Source: SZUA-368 sp028533045 (GTDB lineage Bacteria > Spirochaetota > Spirochaetia > DSM-2461). From it: DNA of 64,000 nt. Every line of letters begins with the position of its first letter. Positions within the stretch are counted from its first letter, which is position 1. The stretch lies in contig JBNAIG010000022.1 in the NCBI GenBank assembly GCA_050031985.1, forward strand, positions 1 through 64,000. The letters are read 5' to 3'. A program made the translations under genes and the position numbers. Positions 1 through 8,187 of the stretch are shown here, one piece after another. The notes under the pieces were generated by a model, which was given only the letters and a program-made list of their open reading frames with translations, was not told the origin of the DNA and made no database searches.

Positions 1-45
1 TTTGAAAAAATCATCAATAATCGTGTATAATCCTACTATATTCAT
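1..45 (-). mobile_element. Start of a probable IS transposase (IS982-like), cut by the window edge
   Basis: An ATG at 45 reading leftward opens a frame of 15 codons that runs off the window without a stop. It is preceded at 46-55 by a strong ribosome binding site (GGGAGGAAGT, a few bases from the ATG). The visible peptide, MNIVGLYTIIDDFFK, resembles the N-terminus of IS982/IS4-type transposases, which often open with a short hydrophobic stretch and an acidic pair followed by Phe. Only 15 residues are visible, so the family is an inference. The AT-rich 46-114 stretch before it would be the left end of the element, abutting the 3' end of the LacI-like gene. Confidence 0.5.
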
Positions 46-114
46 ACTTCCTCCCATCGTATGTTTTTGTCCATAAACAAATTATACAATGAGAGGAAGT
101 TTTATAATAGTCCA

Positions 115-1122
115 TTAAAACTCGAATTTCGGCCTAAATAGATTGATGGTGTTCTTAAGGCGATTTACCTGTTCCTTGAGATGGTCGTTTCTCTGCTCCT
201 GGATTTGACTGTCTCCGGAGGATTGATCCCTTTCTACCTGAGCGTCCTTTACTCCCCGGCAGCCACAGGAGCGGCGACGGATAAAACGGGTTTCCACAAC
301 GGTTTTGGAACTAACTTTTTGTCCCGCCATAAGGGAATCAAGAACGTTGAGCGCTCTGTAACCAAGCTCCTGAGTCACTTCATCCATTGTACTGAGCGAA
401 GGGGCACTGAATTCTCCATCCGCGATTCCTTGAAAACCGACGACGGAAATATCATTGGGCACAGAGTATCCCATATTTCCCAGAAGGCCGATGATCCGAA
501 TTGCTGAATTGTCATTGACAGCAACCAGTGCATCAAAAAAGATCCCCTTTTCCGTTAAGAATTGAGCAAGCTGCTCCGAGTCCTCATCCCATACAAGGGT
601 TCCCTTGAATACATACTTTTCATCAAACTTTATCCCATTTCGCGCCAGTCCCATTTTATATCCCGCTTCCCTCTCGATGGAGGACCGATGACTTTCCTTT
701 CCTCGAAAAAGCAGGATTTTTTTTCTTCCGTGTACCTGAACCAGATGATCCACAATCCGGGCCATTCCTTCCAGATAATCGGGCTTTACTGTGGGATAAT
801 CCTTAAAAGGGGTTCCCAGACTAACGATGGGCACCCCGTGAAAGACTTCGCAGAAAGCGGAAAATTCCTCTTCGCTGACAAAGCGGGACATGGAGCTGAC
901 CGGAAGGATTACCCCGTCCACCGTCTCCGGATCAAAGGCGGAATAGATGGCGGTGCGCATATTGAGAGATTTGATCCCCGCTTTAATAGGGCCGCCGGTG
1001 TAGGCCAGGAGGGTTATATTGTTCTCTTTGGCATAACGGGACGCCCCAACAAGGATGTCCTTATGATAGGCTCCGATAAGGGAACTGGAAAATAGAATAA
1101 CTCTTTTTGAAATGGAACTCAC
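115..1122 (-). CDS. LacI-type periplasmic-binding-like sensor protein, probably 3'-truncated by an IS
   Basis: 335 residues with a GTG start (1120-1122) and an upstream GAAGGGAG. Residues about 5-285 form the two-lobed sugar-sensor domain typical of LacI/GalR regulators, but no helix-turn-helix precedes it. After the sensor comes an RRRSCGC motif (about 283-289) and a charged coiled coil (about 295-325). In spirochaete and clostridial proteins this layout (sensor, SCGC motif, coiled coil) leads into a GGDEF or histidine-kinase output domain. Here the frame stops right after the coiled coil, at the presumed end of an insertion element. I infer a sensor that has lost its output module. A stand-alone sensor is the alternative. 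Ligand unknown. Confidence 0.75.
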   Translation of the reverse strand: MSSISKRVILFSSSLIGAYHKDILVGASRYAKENNITLLAYTGGPIKAGIKSLNMRTAIYSAFDPETVDGVILPVSSMSRFVSEEEFSAFCEVFHGVPIVSLGTPFKDYPTVKPDYLEGMARIVDHLVQVHGRKKILLFRGKESHRSSIEREAGYKMGLARNGIKFDEKYVFKGTLVWDEDSEQLAQFLTEKGIFFDALVAVNDNSAIRIIGLLGNMGYSVPNDISVVGFQGIADGEFSAPSLSTMDEVTQELGYRALNVLDSLMAGQKVSSKTVVETRFIRRRSCGCRGVKDAQVERDQSSGDSQIQEQRNDHLKEQVNRLKNTINLFRPKFEF

Positions 1123-1199
1123 TTACATTCTCCCTTCAACTAAGTATTATCTATTTCTTGGGAAAGTGCAAAAGGCCTCAAAAATGAAGGGATTTTCTT

Positions 1200-2492
1200 T
1201 TAACCCAACATCTTTGAGAGGGAATCCTTTAACTTCTCCCAAATGGCAAGACGCCTGGCATCGTCATTTTCCAGCAGGGTGACGCGGAAACCGGGAAGAT
1301 CGGAGCAAAAACCGCTAAGAGGAACGGTACAGAGTCCGGCCCCGCCCAGGAGGTTATATACCAGCTGTTTGTCCCGGGGAGCTCCTTCCATAAAAGGCTT
1401 AAGATAGGCGGCAATTTCCGGCTTCATGGGAAGGGGGCGAAAATCGGCCACCCTGTCCTTATCCATTAGAACGGTAAGGTAAAAAGCTCCCTTGGGGAGG
1501 TTTACCTTTACTCCGGGGATGGTATTGAGTATATCCACCGCCTCCACAGCGCGCTTGCTGAACTTATCCGCCCGTCGGGCCAGGTGTTCCGGGTAACGGG
1601 GGTCGCCTATGACAAGGGGAATGGACATCTGGGGAAGACTGGTGGAACAGACTTCCAGACGTTTCGCATCTATGAGGGTTTTAATAAATCGGTCAAAGTT
1701 TTCGTCCCGCTGACGGTTGAAGATTTCTATCCAGCCGCAGCGGCCGCCGGGCCAGGGATACTCCTTGCTGATAGAGCGCATGGCTATTCCGGGAACCTCG
1801 CCGATGACTTCACTTAGGTGACAGGTTTCCGCACCGGGATAGACGATGCTGGCATAGGTTTCGTCGCTCAGAACAAAAAGGTCGTAACGGCGGGCGATGT
1901 CCACGATTTCAAGGAGAACTTCTTTGGGGTAGACGGCGCCGGTGGGATTGTCCGGATTGATGAGGAGAATGCCGGCAATGGCGTCGTTGTAGCGGACTTT
2001 GTTTTCCAGGTCTTCCAGGTCGGGCATCCAGTTATTGTCCGGATCCAATTTATAGGTAGTATGCTCGTAACCTGAATGGGCGGCTTCCGCGCTGGAAAGG
2101 GTGGAATAGGCCGGAGAGGGCCCTATGACCCGGGCTTCCCTTTTAAGGAAAGCAAAAAGGGTGGAAACCGCATCGCCCAGTCCGTTAAAGAATACCAGGT
2201 CGTCGCTGGTGATTTGACATCCCCCCCGACGGTTCACATGGTCTGCCAGGAAATCGCGGGTTTTGTAGTCCCCTTCGGTGGCGGTGTAGGCGTAACTTTT
2301 GCTTTGGGAGGCCAGATTGGTCACAATGTCGCGAATCCAGGGGGCCATTTCTTCCCCTTTCTGGATAGGATCGCCGATATTTTCATAGGTCATAGGAATG
2401 CCCATGGATTCAAGATGACGGGCTACCCCGACAATTTCACGGATTTCATAACGGAGCTGATCGGCCCCTTCCCATACAATATTACGTCTCAT
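1200..2492 (-). CDS. Class I/II PLP-dependent aminotransferase (alanine/aspartate type)
   Basis: 430 residues, a usual length for fold-type I aminotransferases. The PLP-binding landmarks are all visible: NPDNPTG (Asn182 region), SDETY (Asp210, Tyr213), the Schiff-base lysine in SISKEYPWPGGR (Lys243) and Arg251 just after it. The N-terminal GDP motif (about 40-42) is the conserved substrate-side loop. The sequence resembles AlaT/AspC-like enzymes, cytoplasmic, transferring amino groups between an amino acid and 2-oxoglutarate, but the exact substrate cannot be read. It lies 9 bases downstream of a MATE exporter in the same direction, so the three genes 1200-5356 probably form one transcript, hinting that the exporters may handle an amino-acid-derived compound (inference). 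Confidence 0.85.
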   Translation of the reverse strand: MRRNIVWEGADQLRYEIREIVGVARHLESMGIPMTYENIGDPIQKGEEMAPWIRDIVTNLASQSKSYAYTATEGDYKTRDFLADHVNRRGGCQITSDDLVFFNGLGDAVSTLFAFLKREARVIGPSPAYSTLSSAEAAHSGYEHTTYKLDPDNNWMPDLEDLENKVRYNDAIAGILLINPDNPTGAVYPKEVLLEIVDIARRYDLFVLSDETYASIVYPGAETCHLSEVIGEVPGIAMRSISKEYPWPGGRCGWIEIFNRQRDENFDRFIKTLIDAKRLEVCSTSLPQMSIPLVIGDPRYPEHLARRADKFSKRAVEAVDILNTIPGVKVNLPKGAFYLTVLMDKDRVADFRPLPMKPEIAAYLKPFMEGAPRDKQLVYNLLGGAGLCTVPLSGFCSDLPGFRVTLLENDDARRLAIWEKLKDSLSKMLG

Positions 2493-2501
2493 GGGGCCAT
2501 A

Positions 2502-3908
2502 TTACTCCGTTGCGGGGAGGGGGGTCAAGGAATCAATTGTGTCAGCTTTGCCTTCATTACCCAAAAGGGGCGGCACTTTTATGGCAAAGTAGACCACCGC
2601 AAAAACCAGGGTAAGTGAATTGGAGATAAACATGGTGTACCACACACCGTACTCTTCCAGGGAGGGGAGAAAATAACGAAAGAGAAGAATCCCGGGGATA
2701 CGAATCCCCCAAAGGCGGACCATATTGGATATGAGCGTAAAGGAGGTACGTTGAAAGCTGTTAAAAATAGCCTGGAGGGTGTGAAAAATGGCCCAGGCGA
2801 TAACGGTCCACCCCGCAATTCCCACATAATTCAGCACGTGCCTATAGGTAAGAGCGTCCCCTTTGGTGAGAAATCGCCCCAAAGGAAACTTAATAGCCTG
2901 GAGAACGAAGGCGGCCAAAACACCAAAGACAACGGAAAAAACAATCCCCCGCCGAATGGCTTCACGCACCCGGGCCATAGCGCGCTTCCCCCAGTTCTGG
3001 GCGATAAGAGGCACCAGAGCCTGCCCTATCTCCTTGGAAGGGAAGAACATGAGCGAGTTGATTCGATTCCCAATGGCAAAGGCGGCCACCACCTGATATC
3101 CGTAGGGCACAATTATCATATTAATGAGCAGGTTTCCAAAGTGAAGACTGGCCTGGGAGAAAGAGAGGGGTAAACCGACTTTAAAAAGCCTTATCCAGAT
3201 TTTCCTCTTGCTGAATTCGGAAGAACTACTCCACTTGATCTCAAAGTCCTGATGACTTTTATGAAAAAGGGTAACCACCACCAGGGCCTGAATAATTCGG
3301 GTAAGCACCGAAGCGTAGGCCAGACCGTCAATTCCCAATTTAAAGACAAAGAGAGCCAGAGTATTCAAAAGAGTATTTCCCACAACCCCCAAAAGGGTTA
3401 TGCGAGAGGTGATATTCATCTTCCCCTGTGACTTAAAGAGAGCCATGTAGAGCCGATTAGCCAGGGAGAAGGGAACGGAAAAGAAGAGGATTTGCGTATA
3501 AATCAGAGCCTGGGCATGAAGCTCGCCGTCAATCCCCAAAAGGGTGAGAAGAAAGGGGGTAACAAAAATTCCCGTTACAGAGAAGAAAAGGGCCAGGTAG
3601 AGCACAATCAGCCTTAACTGGGTCGCATAGGCGCAGGCCTCATCCTTTTTATCCTGACCGATGAGCTTAGCGATAATGCTGACTCCGCCCCGGGAAAGCC
3701 CTGTGGCCAGGGCCTGAAGCATAACGAAAATGGGGGTAACGAAGGCAATGGACGCCACCTGCACCCCGCCCAGACGGGAGGCAAAAAACATGTCGATAAA
3801 CATGTAGGAGGTGGAGAGCAGGCCTGCCAGCATGACCGGGATGGTCTGCTTGTAAATGAGTCGTTGTACCGGTTCGTTTAAAAGATCTGCCTGTGATTTC
3901 TGTCTCAT
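2502..3908 (-). CDS. MATE family efflux transporter, copy 1
   Basis: 468 residues with the twelve hydrophobic segments of a MATE Na+/H+-coupled exporter of the NorM/DinF superfamily. It opens with a short polar stretch and RLIYKQTIPVMLAGLL, the typical first-helix entry. It is a close paralogue of the next gene (3956-5356): the two share long matching stretches such as FIDM.FASRLG.VQVASIAF and GWTVIAW..FHTLQ.IF, so this is a tandem duplication. It exports cationic or organic small molecules from the cytoplasm; substrate unknown. The gap to its paralogue is 47 bases and it lies just upstream of the aminotransferase. Confidence 0.92.
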   Translation of the reverse strand: MRQKSQADLLNEPVQRLIYKQTIPVMLAGLLSTSYMFIDMFFASRLGGVQVASIAFVTPIFVMLQALATGLSRGGVSIIAKLIGQDKKDEACAYATQLRLIVLYLALFFSVTGIFVTPFLLTLLGIDGELHAQALIYTQILFFSVPFSLANRLYMALFKSQGKMNITSRITLLGVVGNTLLNTLALFVFKLGIDGLAYASVLTRIIQALVVVTLFHKSHQDFEIKWSSSSEFSKRKIWIRLFKVGLPLSFSQASLHFGNLLINMIIVPYGYQVVAAFAIGNRINSLMFFPSKEIGQALVPLIAQNWGKRAMARVREAIRRGIVFSVVFGVLAAFVLQAIKFPLGRFLTKGDALTYRHVLNYVGIAGWTVIAWAIFHTLQAIFNSFQRTSFTLISNMVRLWGIRIPGILLFRYFLPSLEEYGVWYTMFISNSLTLVFAVVYFAIKVPPLLGNEGKADTIDSLTPLPATE

Positions 3909-3955
3909 GGGAAATAATACTAAATCACTTTTTATGAAAAGGACAGCTTTTTTTC

Positions 3956-5356
3956 CTATGTTGTAGCCGGAACGGGCCTGCCCCGCTTATCTTCTCTCTG
4001 GAGAAGAGGCGGTACTTTCATAGCAAAATACACAACCGCAAAGATGAGGGTGAGCACATTGGAGATAAACATGGTATACCACACACCGTATTCGGCCAGG
4101 GAGGGAAAAAAATACTGGCAGAGAATGATGCCGGGAATGCGTATTCCCCAGAGACGGAAGATGTTGATAATGAGAGAGAAAGAGGTTCGCTGGAAGCTGG
4201 TAAAGATCCCCTGGAGGGTGTGGAAGAGACACCAGGCGATAACGGTCCACCCCACCAGGCCCACATAATCCAGAACGTGGCTATAGGTCTCCAGGTCCCC
4301 CTTGGTTAAGAATCGGCCCAGAGGATACTTAATCATTTGAATGATCACCCCCCCGGCGATTCCCATAAACAGGGAGAAAATCAACCCGCCCCGTATGGCT
4401 TCCCGCACCCGGTCCATGGCCCCCTTGCCCCAGTTCTGGGCGATGAGGGGAATCAGCCCCTGGCCCAGCTCTTTGGAAGGGAAGAAGAGAAGGGAGTGAA
4501 TACGGTTTCCAATGGCAAAGGCCGCTACCGCCTGGTAACCGTATTTTACGATGAACATATTCAGAACAAGGAAGCCGAATTGTCCGCTGGCCTGGGTAAT
4601 GGAGAGGGGAAGGCCGACTTTAAGCAGATGAAGCCAGAGAGCCTTCACGTCGGTGGAATCTGCCACGGTCCATCCTATCCGGAAGTCCTGCTCCCCCCGG
4701 TTATAAACAATGATGATGACCAGAGCCTGGAGGGCCTTGGTCGCCAGAGTACCGTAGGCCAGTCCGTCGATCCCCAATTTCAAGACATAGATACAAAAAG
4801 CGTTAAGGACAACATTGGACACAACCCCAAAGATAGAGATGCGCGAGGCGATTTCCATTTTCCCTTGGGATTTAAAAAGGGTCATATAGAGGGAGAGGGC
4901 CAGAGTAAAGGGAATGGAAAAAAAGCGGATCCGACCATAGATGAGGGCTTGGTCATAGAGTTCGTCGGAAATGCGGATGAGTTTGAGAATTTGGGGCGTA
5001 AAGAGTATCCCCATGAGAGAAAAGACCGTGGCCAGAGTAAAAATCACTAGGCGGAGCTGGGTGGCATAGTCGGCGGCCAGGTCCTTTTTCCCCTGCCCCA
5101 GAAGCTTGGCGATAATGCTGATGCCCCCCCGGGAAACTCCCATAGCCAGAGCGCTAAGCATAATAAAAAGAGGCGTGATAAAAGCAATAGACGCCACCTG
5201 CACCACACCCAGCCGGGAAGCAAAAATCATATCGATAAAACCGTAAGAGGTAGTAAGCAAACCGGCGAGCATCACCGGAACGGTCACTTTGAAGATGAGA
5301 GGTCTTACGGGGTCTTTAAGAAGATCGGCTTTTACTTTCCCTTTCATCCTATCCAT
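3956..5356 (-). CDS. MATE family efflux transporter, copy 2
   Basis: About 466 residues, twelve membrane segments, paralogue of the MATE gene that follows it on the minus strand. I place the start at the ATG at 5354-5356 (MDRMKG) because a GGGGGG run sits just before it; an in-frame ATG at 5366-5368 has no ribosome binding site. First gene of the presumed operon MATE-MATE-aminotransferase. The two copies have drifted in their loops and C-termini, so they probably differ in substrate rather than being very recent duplicates. Confidence 0.9.
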   Translation of the reverse strand: MDRMKGKVKADLLKDPVRPLIFKVTVPVMLAGLLTTSYGFIDMIFASRLGVVQVASIAFITPLFIMLSALAMGVSRGGISIIAKLLGQGKKDLAADYATQLRLVIFTLATVFSLMGILFTPQILKLIRISDELYDQALIYGRIRFFSIPFTLALSLYMTLFKSQGKMEIASRISIFGVVSNVVLNAFCIYVLKLGIDGLAYGTLATKALQALVIIIVYNRGEQDFRIGWTVADSTDVKALWLHLLKVGLPLSITQASGQFGFLVLNMFIVKYGYQAVAAFAIGNRIHSLLFFPSKELGQGLIPLIAQNWGKGAMDRVREAIRGGLIFSLFMGIAGGVIIQMIKYPLGRFLTKGDLETYSHVLDYVGLVGWTVIAWCLFHTLQGIFTSFQRTSFSLIINIFRLWGIRIPGIILCQYFFPSLAEYGVWYTMFISNVLTLIFAVVYFAMKVPPLLQREDKRGRPVPATT

Positions 5357-5404
5357 GATACCCCCCATTGTGGGGATTTACAAGAAAAAGACACTTAGTG
5401 TACT

Positions 5405-5427
5405 TAGGCCCCCGTAATTAGGGCCTA
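5405..5427. terminator. Hairpin between divergent genes
   Basis: Perfect 7-bp stem TAGGCCC / GGGCCTA with a 9-base loop, in the gap between the divergent MATE operon and the hemolysin III gene. No T-run follows on either strand, so it is more likely a structured leader or a protein-binding palindrome than a terminator. Confidence 0.35.
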
Positions 5428-5469
5428 TTAGTCATAGTAATTGGTTTGTAAAAAAGTTATAGTGGTGAT

Positions 5470-6105
5470 ATGCAAGATGTCCATACAACTGAAGAAAAGC
5501 TAAATGCCTTTACCCATAACGTGGGAGCCGGGATGAGTATCGCCGGAATGATCTTTCTCCTCTATTTGACCGGCCAGCGGGGCGGCACGGGAATTCACTA
5601 CGTCTCCTTTTCCCTTTACGGGGCCTTCCAGATACTCCTTTACCTCTCCTCCGGGCTTACCCACTCTTTTACGGACAAGCCAAAGATACACGAAGTTCTC
5701 CGGGTTCTTGACCAGGCCTCGGTTTACCTCCTCATAGCGGGAACCTATACCCCCATTGCCCTGGTAACCCTGGGCGGCGCCTGGGGCTGGACCATTTTTG
5801 GGATTATCTGGGCCATGGCGATTTCCGGAATTATCGTTAAGCTGATTTTAGGTCCCAGGAAACACATTATTTCCGACCTTTTCTATGTTCCCATGGGCTG
5901 GACGATCGTTATAGCCATCAAACCCCTTTTGGAAGTGGCCCCCCGGGGGCTTCTCATGTGGGTTTTGATCGGCGGACTCTGTTACACGGTGGGGGTTATC
6001 TTTTACGTAATGAAAAAAATGCCCTTCAGCCACGTGCTCTGGCACCTTTTTGTCCTGGGCGGAAGCATCTCCTTCTTCCTGGGATTTGCCAAGTTCCTCA
6101 TTTAA
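5470..6105 (+). CDS. Hemolysin III / TrhA family membrane protein
   Basis: 211 residues with seven hydrophobic segments, the PAQR-like fold of the hemolysin III (YqfA/TrhA) family. Family hallmarks seen: the N-terminal NAFTHNVGAG (about 12-21), H at SSGLTHSFTD, the DQASVYLLIAGTYTP motif (about 81-95) and the C-terminal HVLWHLFVL (about 189-197), whose His residues form the presumed zinc site. Inner-membrane protein; in other bacteria linked to membrane-lipid fluidity rather than true haemolysis. A GGTGAT ribosome site precedes the ATG. Followed 60 bases later by the TetR gene. Confidence 0.93.
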   Translation: MQDVHTTEEKLNAFTHNVGAGMSIAGMIFLLYLTGQRGGTGIHYVSFSLYGAFQILLYLSSGLTHSFTDKPKIHEVLRVLDQASVYLLIAGTYTPIALVTLGGAWGWTIFGIIWAMAISGIIVKLILGPRKHIISDLFYVPMGWTIVIAIKPLLEVAPRGLLMWVLIGGLCYTVGVIFYVMKKMPFSHVLWHLFVLGGSISFFLGFAKFLI

Positions 6106-6139
6106 TAGCAACTTTCCCTAGAGAGGCCTTGATTTTAGC

Positions 6140-6153
6140 CGAATGATCATTTA
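6140..6153. promoter_or_regulatory. Putative TetR operator, site 1
   Basis: CGAATGATCATTTA, containing the perfect palindrome AATGATCATT, lies 11 bases before the TetR start codon. The same core (GAATGATYATT) recurs at 6757-6770 just upstream of the aldo/keto reductase. A palindrome shared by the regulator's own start region and the next promoter is the usual pattern for TetR autorepression. Inferred, not tested. Confidence 0.55.
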
Positions 6154-6164
6154 CTTTAAAAGTA

Positions 6165-6737
6165 ATGAGACAGAAGGATGAGAATAAAAGAGAGGCCATC
6201 TACCAAAGCGCTCTGGAATTAATTACCACCGAAGGCCTGACCGGGGCTTCCATGGCAAAAATTGCGAAAAAAGCCCATGTCTCCCCTGCTACCATCTACA
6301 TCTACTTTGAAAATAAAGAGGATATGCTGAATAAGCTCTACCTGATGATCAAGGGTGAACTGAGCGATTATATTTTCAGAGACTATCATAATGATTTGTC
6401 CATAACGGAAGGAATGAAGCTCTATATGAAGAGCCTCTTCCACTTTATGGTCTCCCATCCTTTCCACCTCTCCTTCCATGAACAGTTTTACAACTCCCCT
6501 GTCATTAAGCAAGAGGTCAAAGAGGAAGCTATGGCCGGTTACACTCCCCTTTTTAACCTGTACGAGCAGAGTTACCGGGAAGGGTTGGTTAAGATTCCCC
6601 TCCTGGAGCTGGCGGGAGTCTACCTCACCTCTCCCATAATGGACCTGGCCAAACTGCATAGAAGCGGGGCTATAGAAGTAAATGAGGAAGTTCTGAACGA
6701 AGCGCTAGAGATGTCCCTGCGGGCGATAATGGGCTAA
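6165..6737 (+). CDS. TetR/AcrR family transcriptional regulator
   Basis: 190 residues. The N-terminal DNA-binding domain is clear: REAIYQSALELI, then the helix-turn-helix GASMAKIAKKAHVSPATIYIYF (about 26-47) and NKEDML. The C-terminal two thirds are helical ligand-binding domain without close identity to named members. No clear ribosome binding site precedes the ATG; the operator lies 11 bases upstream. The paired operators at 6140-6153 and 6757-6770 suggest it represses itself and the downstream aldo/keto reductase. Ligand unknown. Confidence 0.92.
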   Translation: MRQKDENKREAIYQSALELITTEGLTGASMAKIAKKAHVSPATIYIYFENKEDMLNKLYLMIKGELSDYIFRDYHNDLSITEGMKLYMKSLFHFMVSHPFHLSFHEQFYNSPVIKQEVKEEAMAGYTPLFNLYEQSYREGLVKIPLLELAGVYLTSPIMDLAKLHRSGAIEVNEEVLNEALEMSLRAIMG

Positions 6738-6756
6738 TTTATTTTACGAATTTAAC

Positions 6757-6770
6757 TGAATGATTATTCA
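6757..6770. promoter_or_regulatory. Putative TetR operator, site 2
   Basis: TGAATGATTATTCA, a 14-base near-perfect palindrome (one mismatch to TGAATGATCATTCA), located 31 bases upstream of the aldo/keto reductase start. It matches site 1 at 10 of the 11 bases of GAATGATCATT. Confidence 0.55.
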
Positions 6771-6800
6771 TTTTGTTATTATAAATGGAGGAAGCAAGAT

Positions 6801-8030
6801 ATGAAATATCAGACAATGCCAAAAACAAAGGACGACCTATCCCTGCTGGGATTCGGCTGTATGAGACTGCCCTCTTCGGGAACGAGAGTTAAAGAGGACG
6901 AGGCGATTAAACAGATTCGTTATGCCGTGGACAAAGGAATCAACTACTTTGATACGGCCTGGCCCTACCATAACGGCGCCAGCGAAGTGATTCTGGGCAA
7001 GGCTTTGAAGGAGGGCTACCGGGAGAAGGTTAAGATTGCCGACAAACTGCCCCACTGGCTCTGCAAAAGCCGGGAGGATATGGACGACTACCTGGACGAG
7101 CAGCTCAAACGGCTCGATGTGGAGGCAATTGATTACTACCTGATTCACATGATCGACGGGTCTTCCTGGGAACGGGCCAAAGAACTGGGTGTTATAGACT
7201 TCATGAATAAAGCGAAGAGTTCCGGTAAGGTCATTAACCTTGGGTTCTCCTTCCACGGGGCGGGAAAGGATTTTAACCCCATCATAGACGATTACGACTG
7301 GGCCTTTTGCCAGATCCAGTACAATATTCTGGACGAAACGGCCCAAGCCGGGATAGACGGGCTGAATTATGCCTGGTCCAAGGGGATTGGGGTGGTGATT
7401 ATGGAGCCTTTGCGGGGCGGAGTTCTGGCGAATAAGCTTCCCAAAGAGGTGGAAGGGGTCTACCGGAAGGCGGATAAGAACCGGAGTAATGTGGACTGGG
7501 CCCTCCGCTGGATATGGAACCACCCGGGAGTTATTACCATTCTCTCCGGCATGAACACCATTGAGATGATTGACGAAAACATGGCTATTGCAGACTCTTC
7601 CGGCTGGGAAACCATGGGCGAAGAGGAACTGGCCACGGTAAAGGCGGCGGCGGACAAGTTTCGCAGCCTCCAAAAGGTGCCCTGTACGGCCTGTCAGTAC
7701 TGTATGCCCTGCCCCCGGGGGGTAAATATTCCCATGGCCTTTAGTTTTTACAACGACAAGTATCTCTTTAAAACCGGCCTCTGGAGCCGGGCGATGTACC
7801 TGCTCCAGTTAAGCGGCCAGGTTACGGAAGGACGGAAACCGGAACTGGCCAGCCAGTGTGTGGACTGCGGCCTCTGCATGAAGCACTGCCCCCAGCATAT
7901 CCAAATACCGACGGAGCTAAAAAAGGTGGAGAAGGAGTACGAAGGGCTGTTTACCAAGCCTATACTTGGACTATTTAAGCTGGGATTTAATCAGTCTAAA
8001 AAGAAGAAAAAGAAGAAAAAGAAAGACTAA
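6801..8030 (+). CDS. Aldo/keto reductase with C-terminal 4Fe-4S domain
   Basis: 409 residues. Aldo/keto reductase barrel with the tetrad Asp51, Tyr56, Lys82 and His116 visible (YFDTAWPYHNG, ADKLPHW, LIHMID). The C-terminal extension carries Cys295-298-301-304 (CTACQYCMPC) and Cys353-356-359-363 (CVDCGLCMKHCP), a two-cluster ferredoxin-like pattern as in the YccK/PA-type Fe-S reductases. Cytoplasmic NADPH- and Fe-S-dependent oxidoreductase, substrate unknown. GGAGGAAG ribosome site at 6787-6794. The protein ends in an unusual run of nine lysines encoded by mixed AAG/AAA codons, so it is not a simple homopolymer slip. Probably controlled by the TetR protein upstream. Confidence 0.92.
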   Translation: MKYQTMPKTKDDLSLLGFGCMRLPSSGTRVKEDEAIKQIRYAVDKGINYFDTAWPYHNGASEVILGKALKEGYREKVKIADKLPHWLCKSREDMDDYLDEQLKRLDVEAIDYYLIHMIDGSSWERAKELGVIDFMNKAKSSGKVINLGFSFHGAGKDFNPIIDDYDWAFCQIQYNILDETAQAGIDGLNYAWSKGIGVVIMEPLRGGVLANKLPKEVEGVYRKADKNRSNVDWALRWIWNHPGVITILSGMNTIEMIDENMAIADSSGWETMGEEELATVKAAADKFRSLQKVPCTACQYCMPCPRGVNIPMAFSFYNDKYLFKTGLWSRAMYLLQLSGQVTEGRKPELASQCVDCGLCMKHCPQHIQIPTELKKVEKEYEGLFTKPILGLFKLGFNQSKKKKKKKKKD

Positions 8031-8187
8031 AGAGCAGGTAGTTTTTTGCGGAAGGGACGGGAGGGGAGCCGCAGGCTGACCCCGCAGACGGGGCGGCGAA
8101 GCCGTTCTGGTGAGGAGGCCGGAGCGAAGAGCGGAGCCCCGGACGGCCCGGTTCCGGCCGGAGGCCGGAAGCCGCCCTGAATAGTTA
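8031..8187. other. GC-rich, hairpin-dense intergenic segment between convergent genes
   Basis: About 130 bases of very high GC separate two convergent genes. It contains several short stems: GCCGC...GCGGC, CCCCG-CAGA-CGGGG, and the perfect 8-bp stem TTCCGGCC/GGCCGGAA with loop GGA at 8152-8170. No T-run follows on either strand. It does not match any structured RNA I know by sight (not SRP RNA, tmRNA, RNase P or 6S). It may act as a transcription barrier between the convergent genes or be a small repeat element. Confidence 0.4.

Noticed and set aside
8031..8187. SRP RNA, RNase P or tmRNA
   Set aside because: None of the conserved core motifs are present and the stems do not form the known folds.
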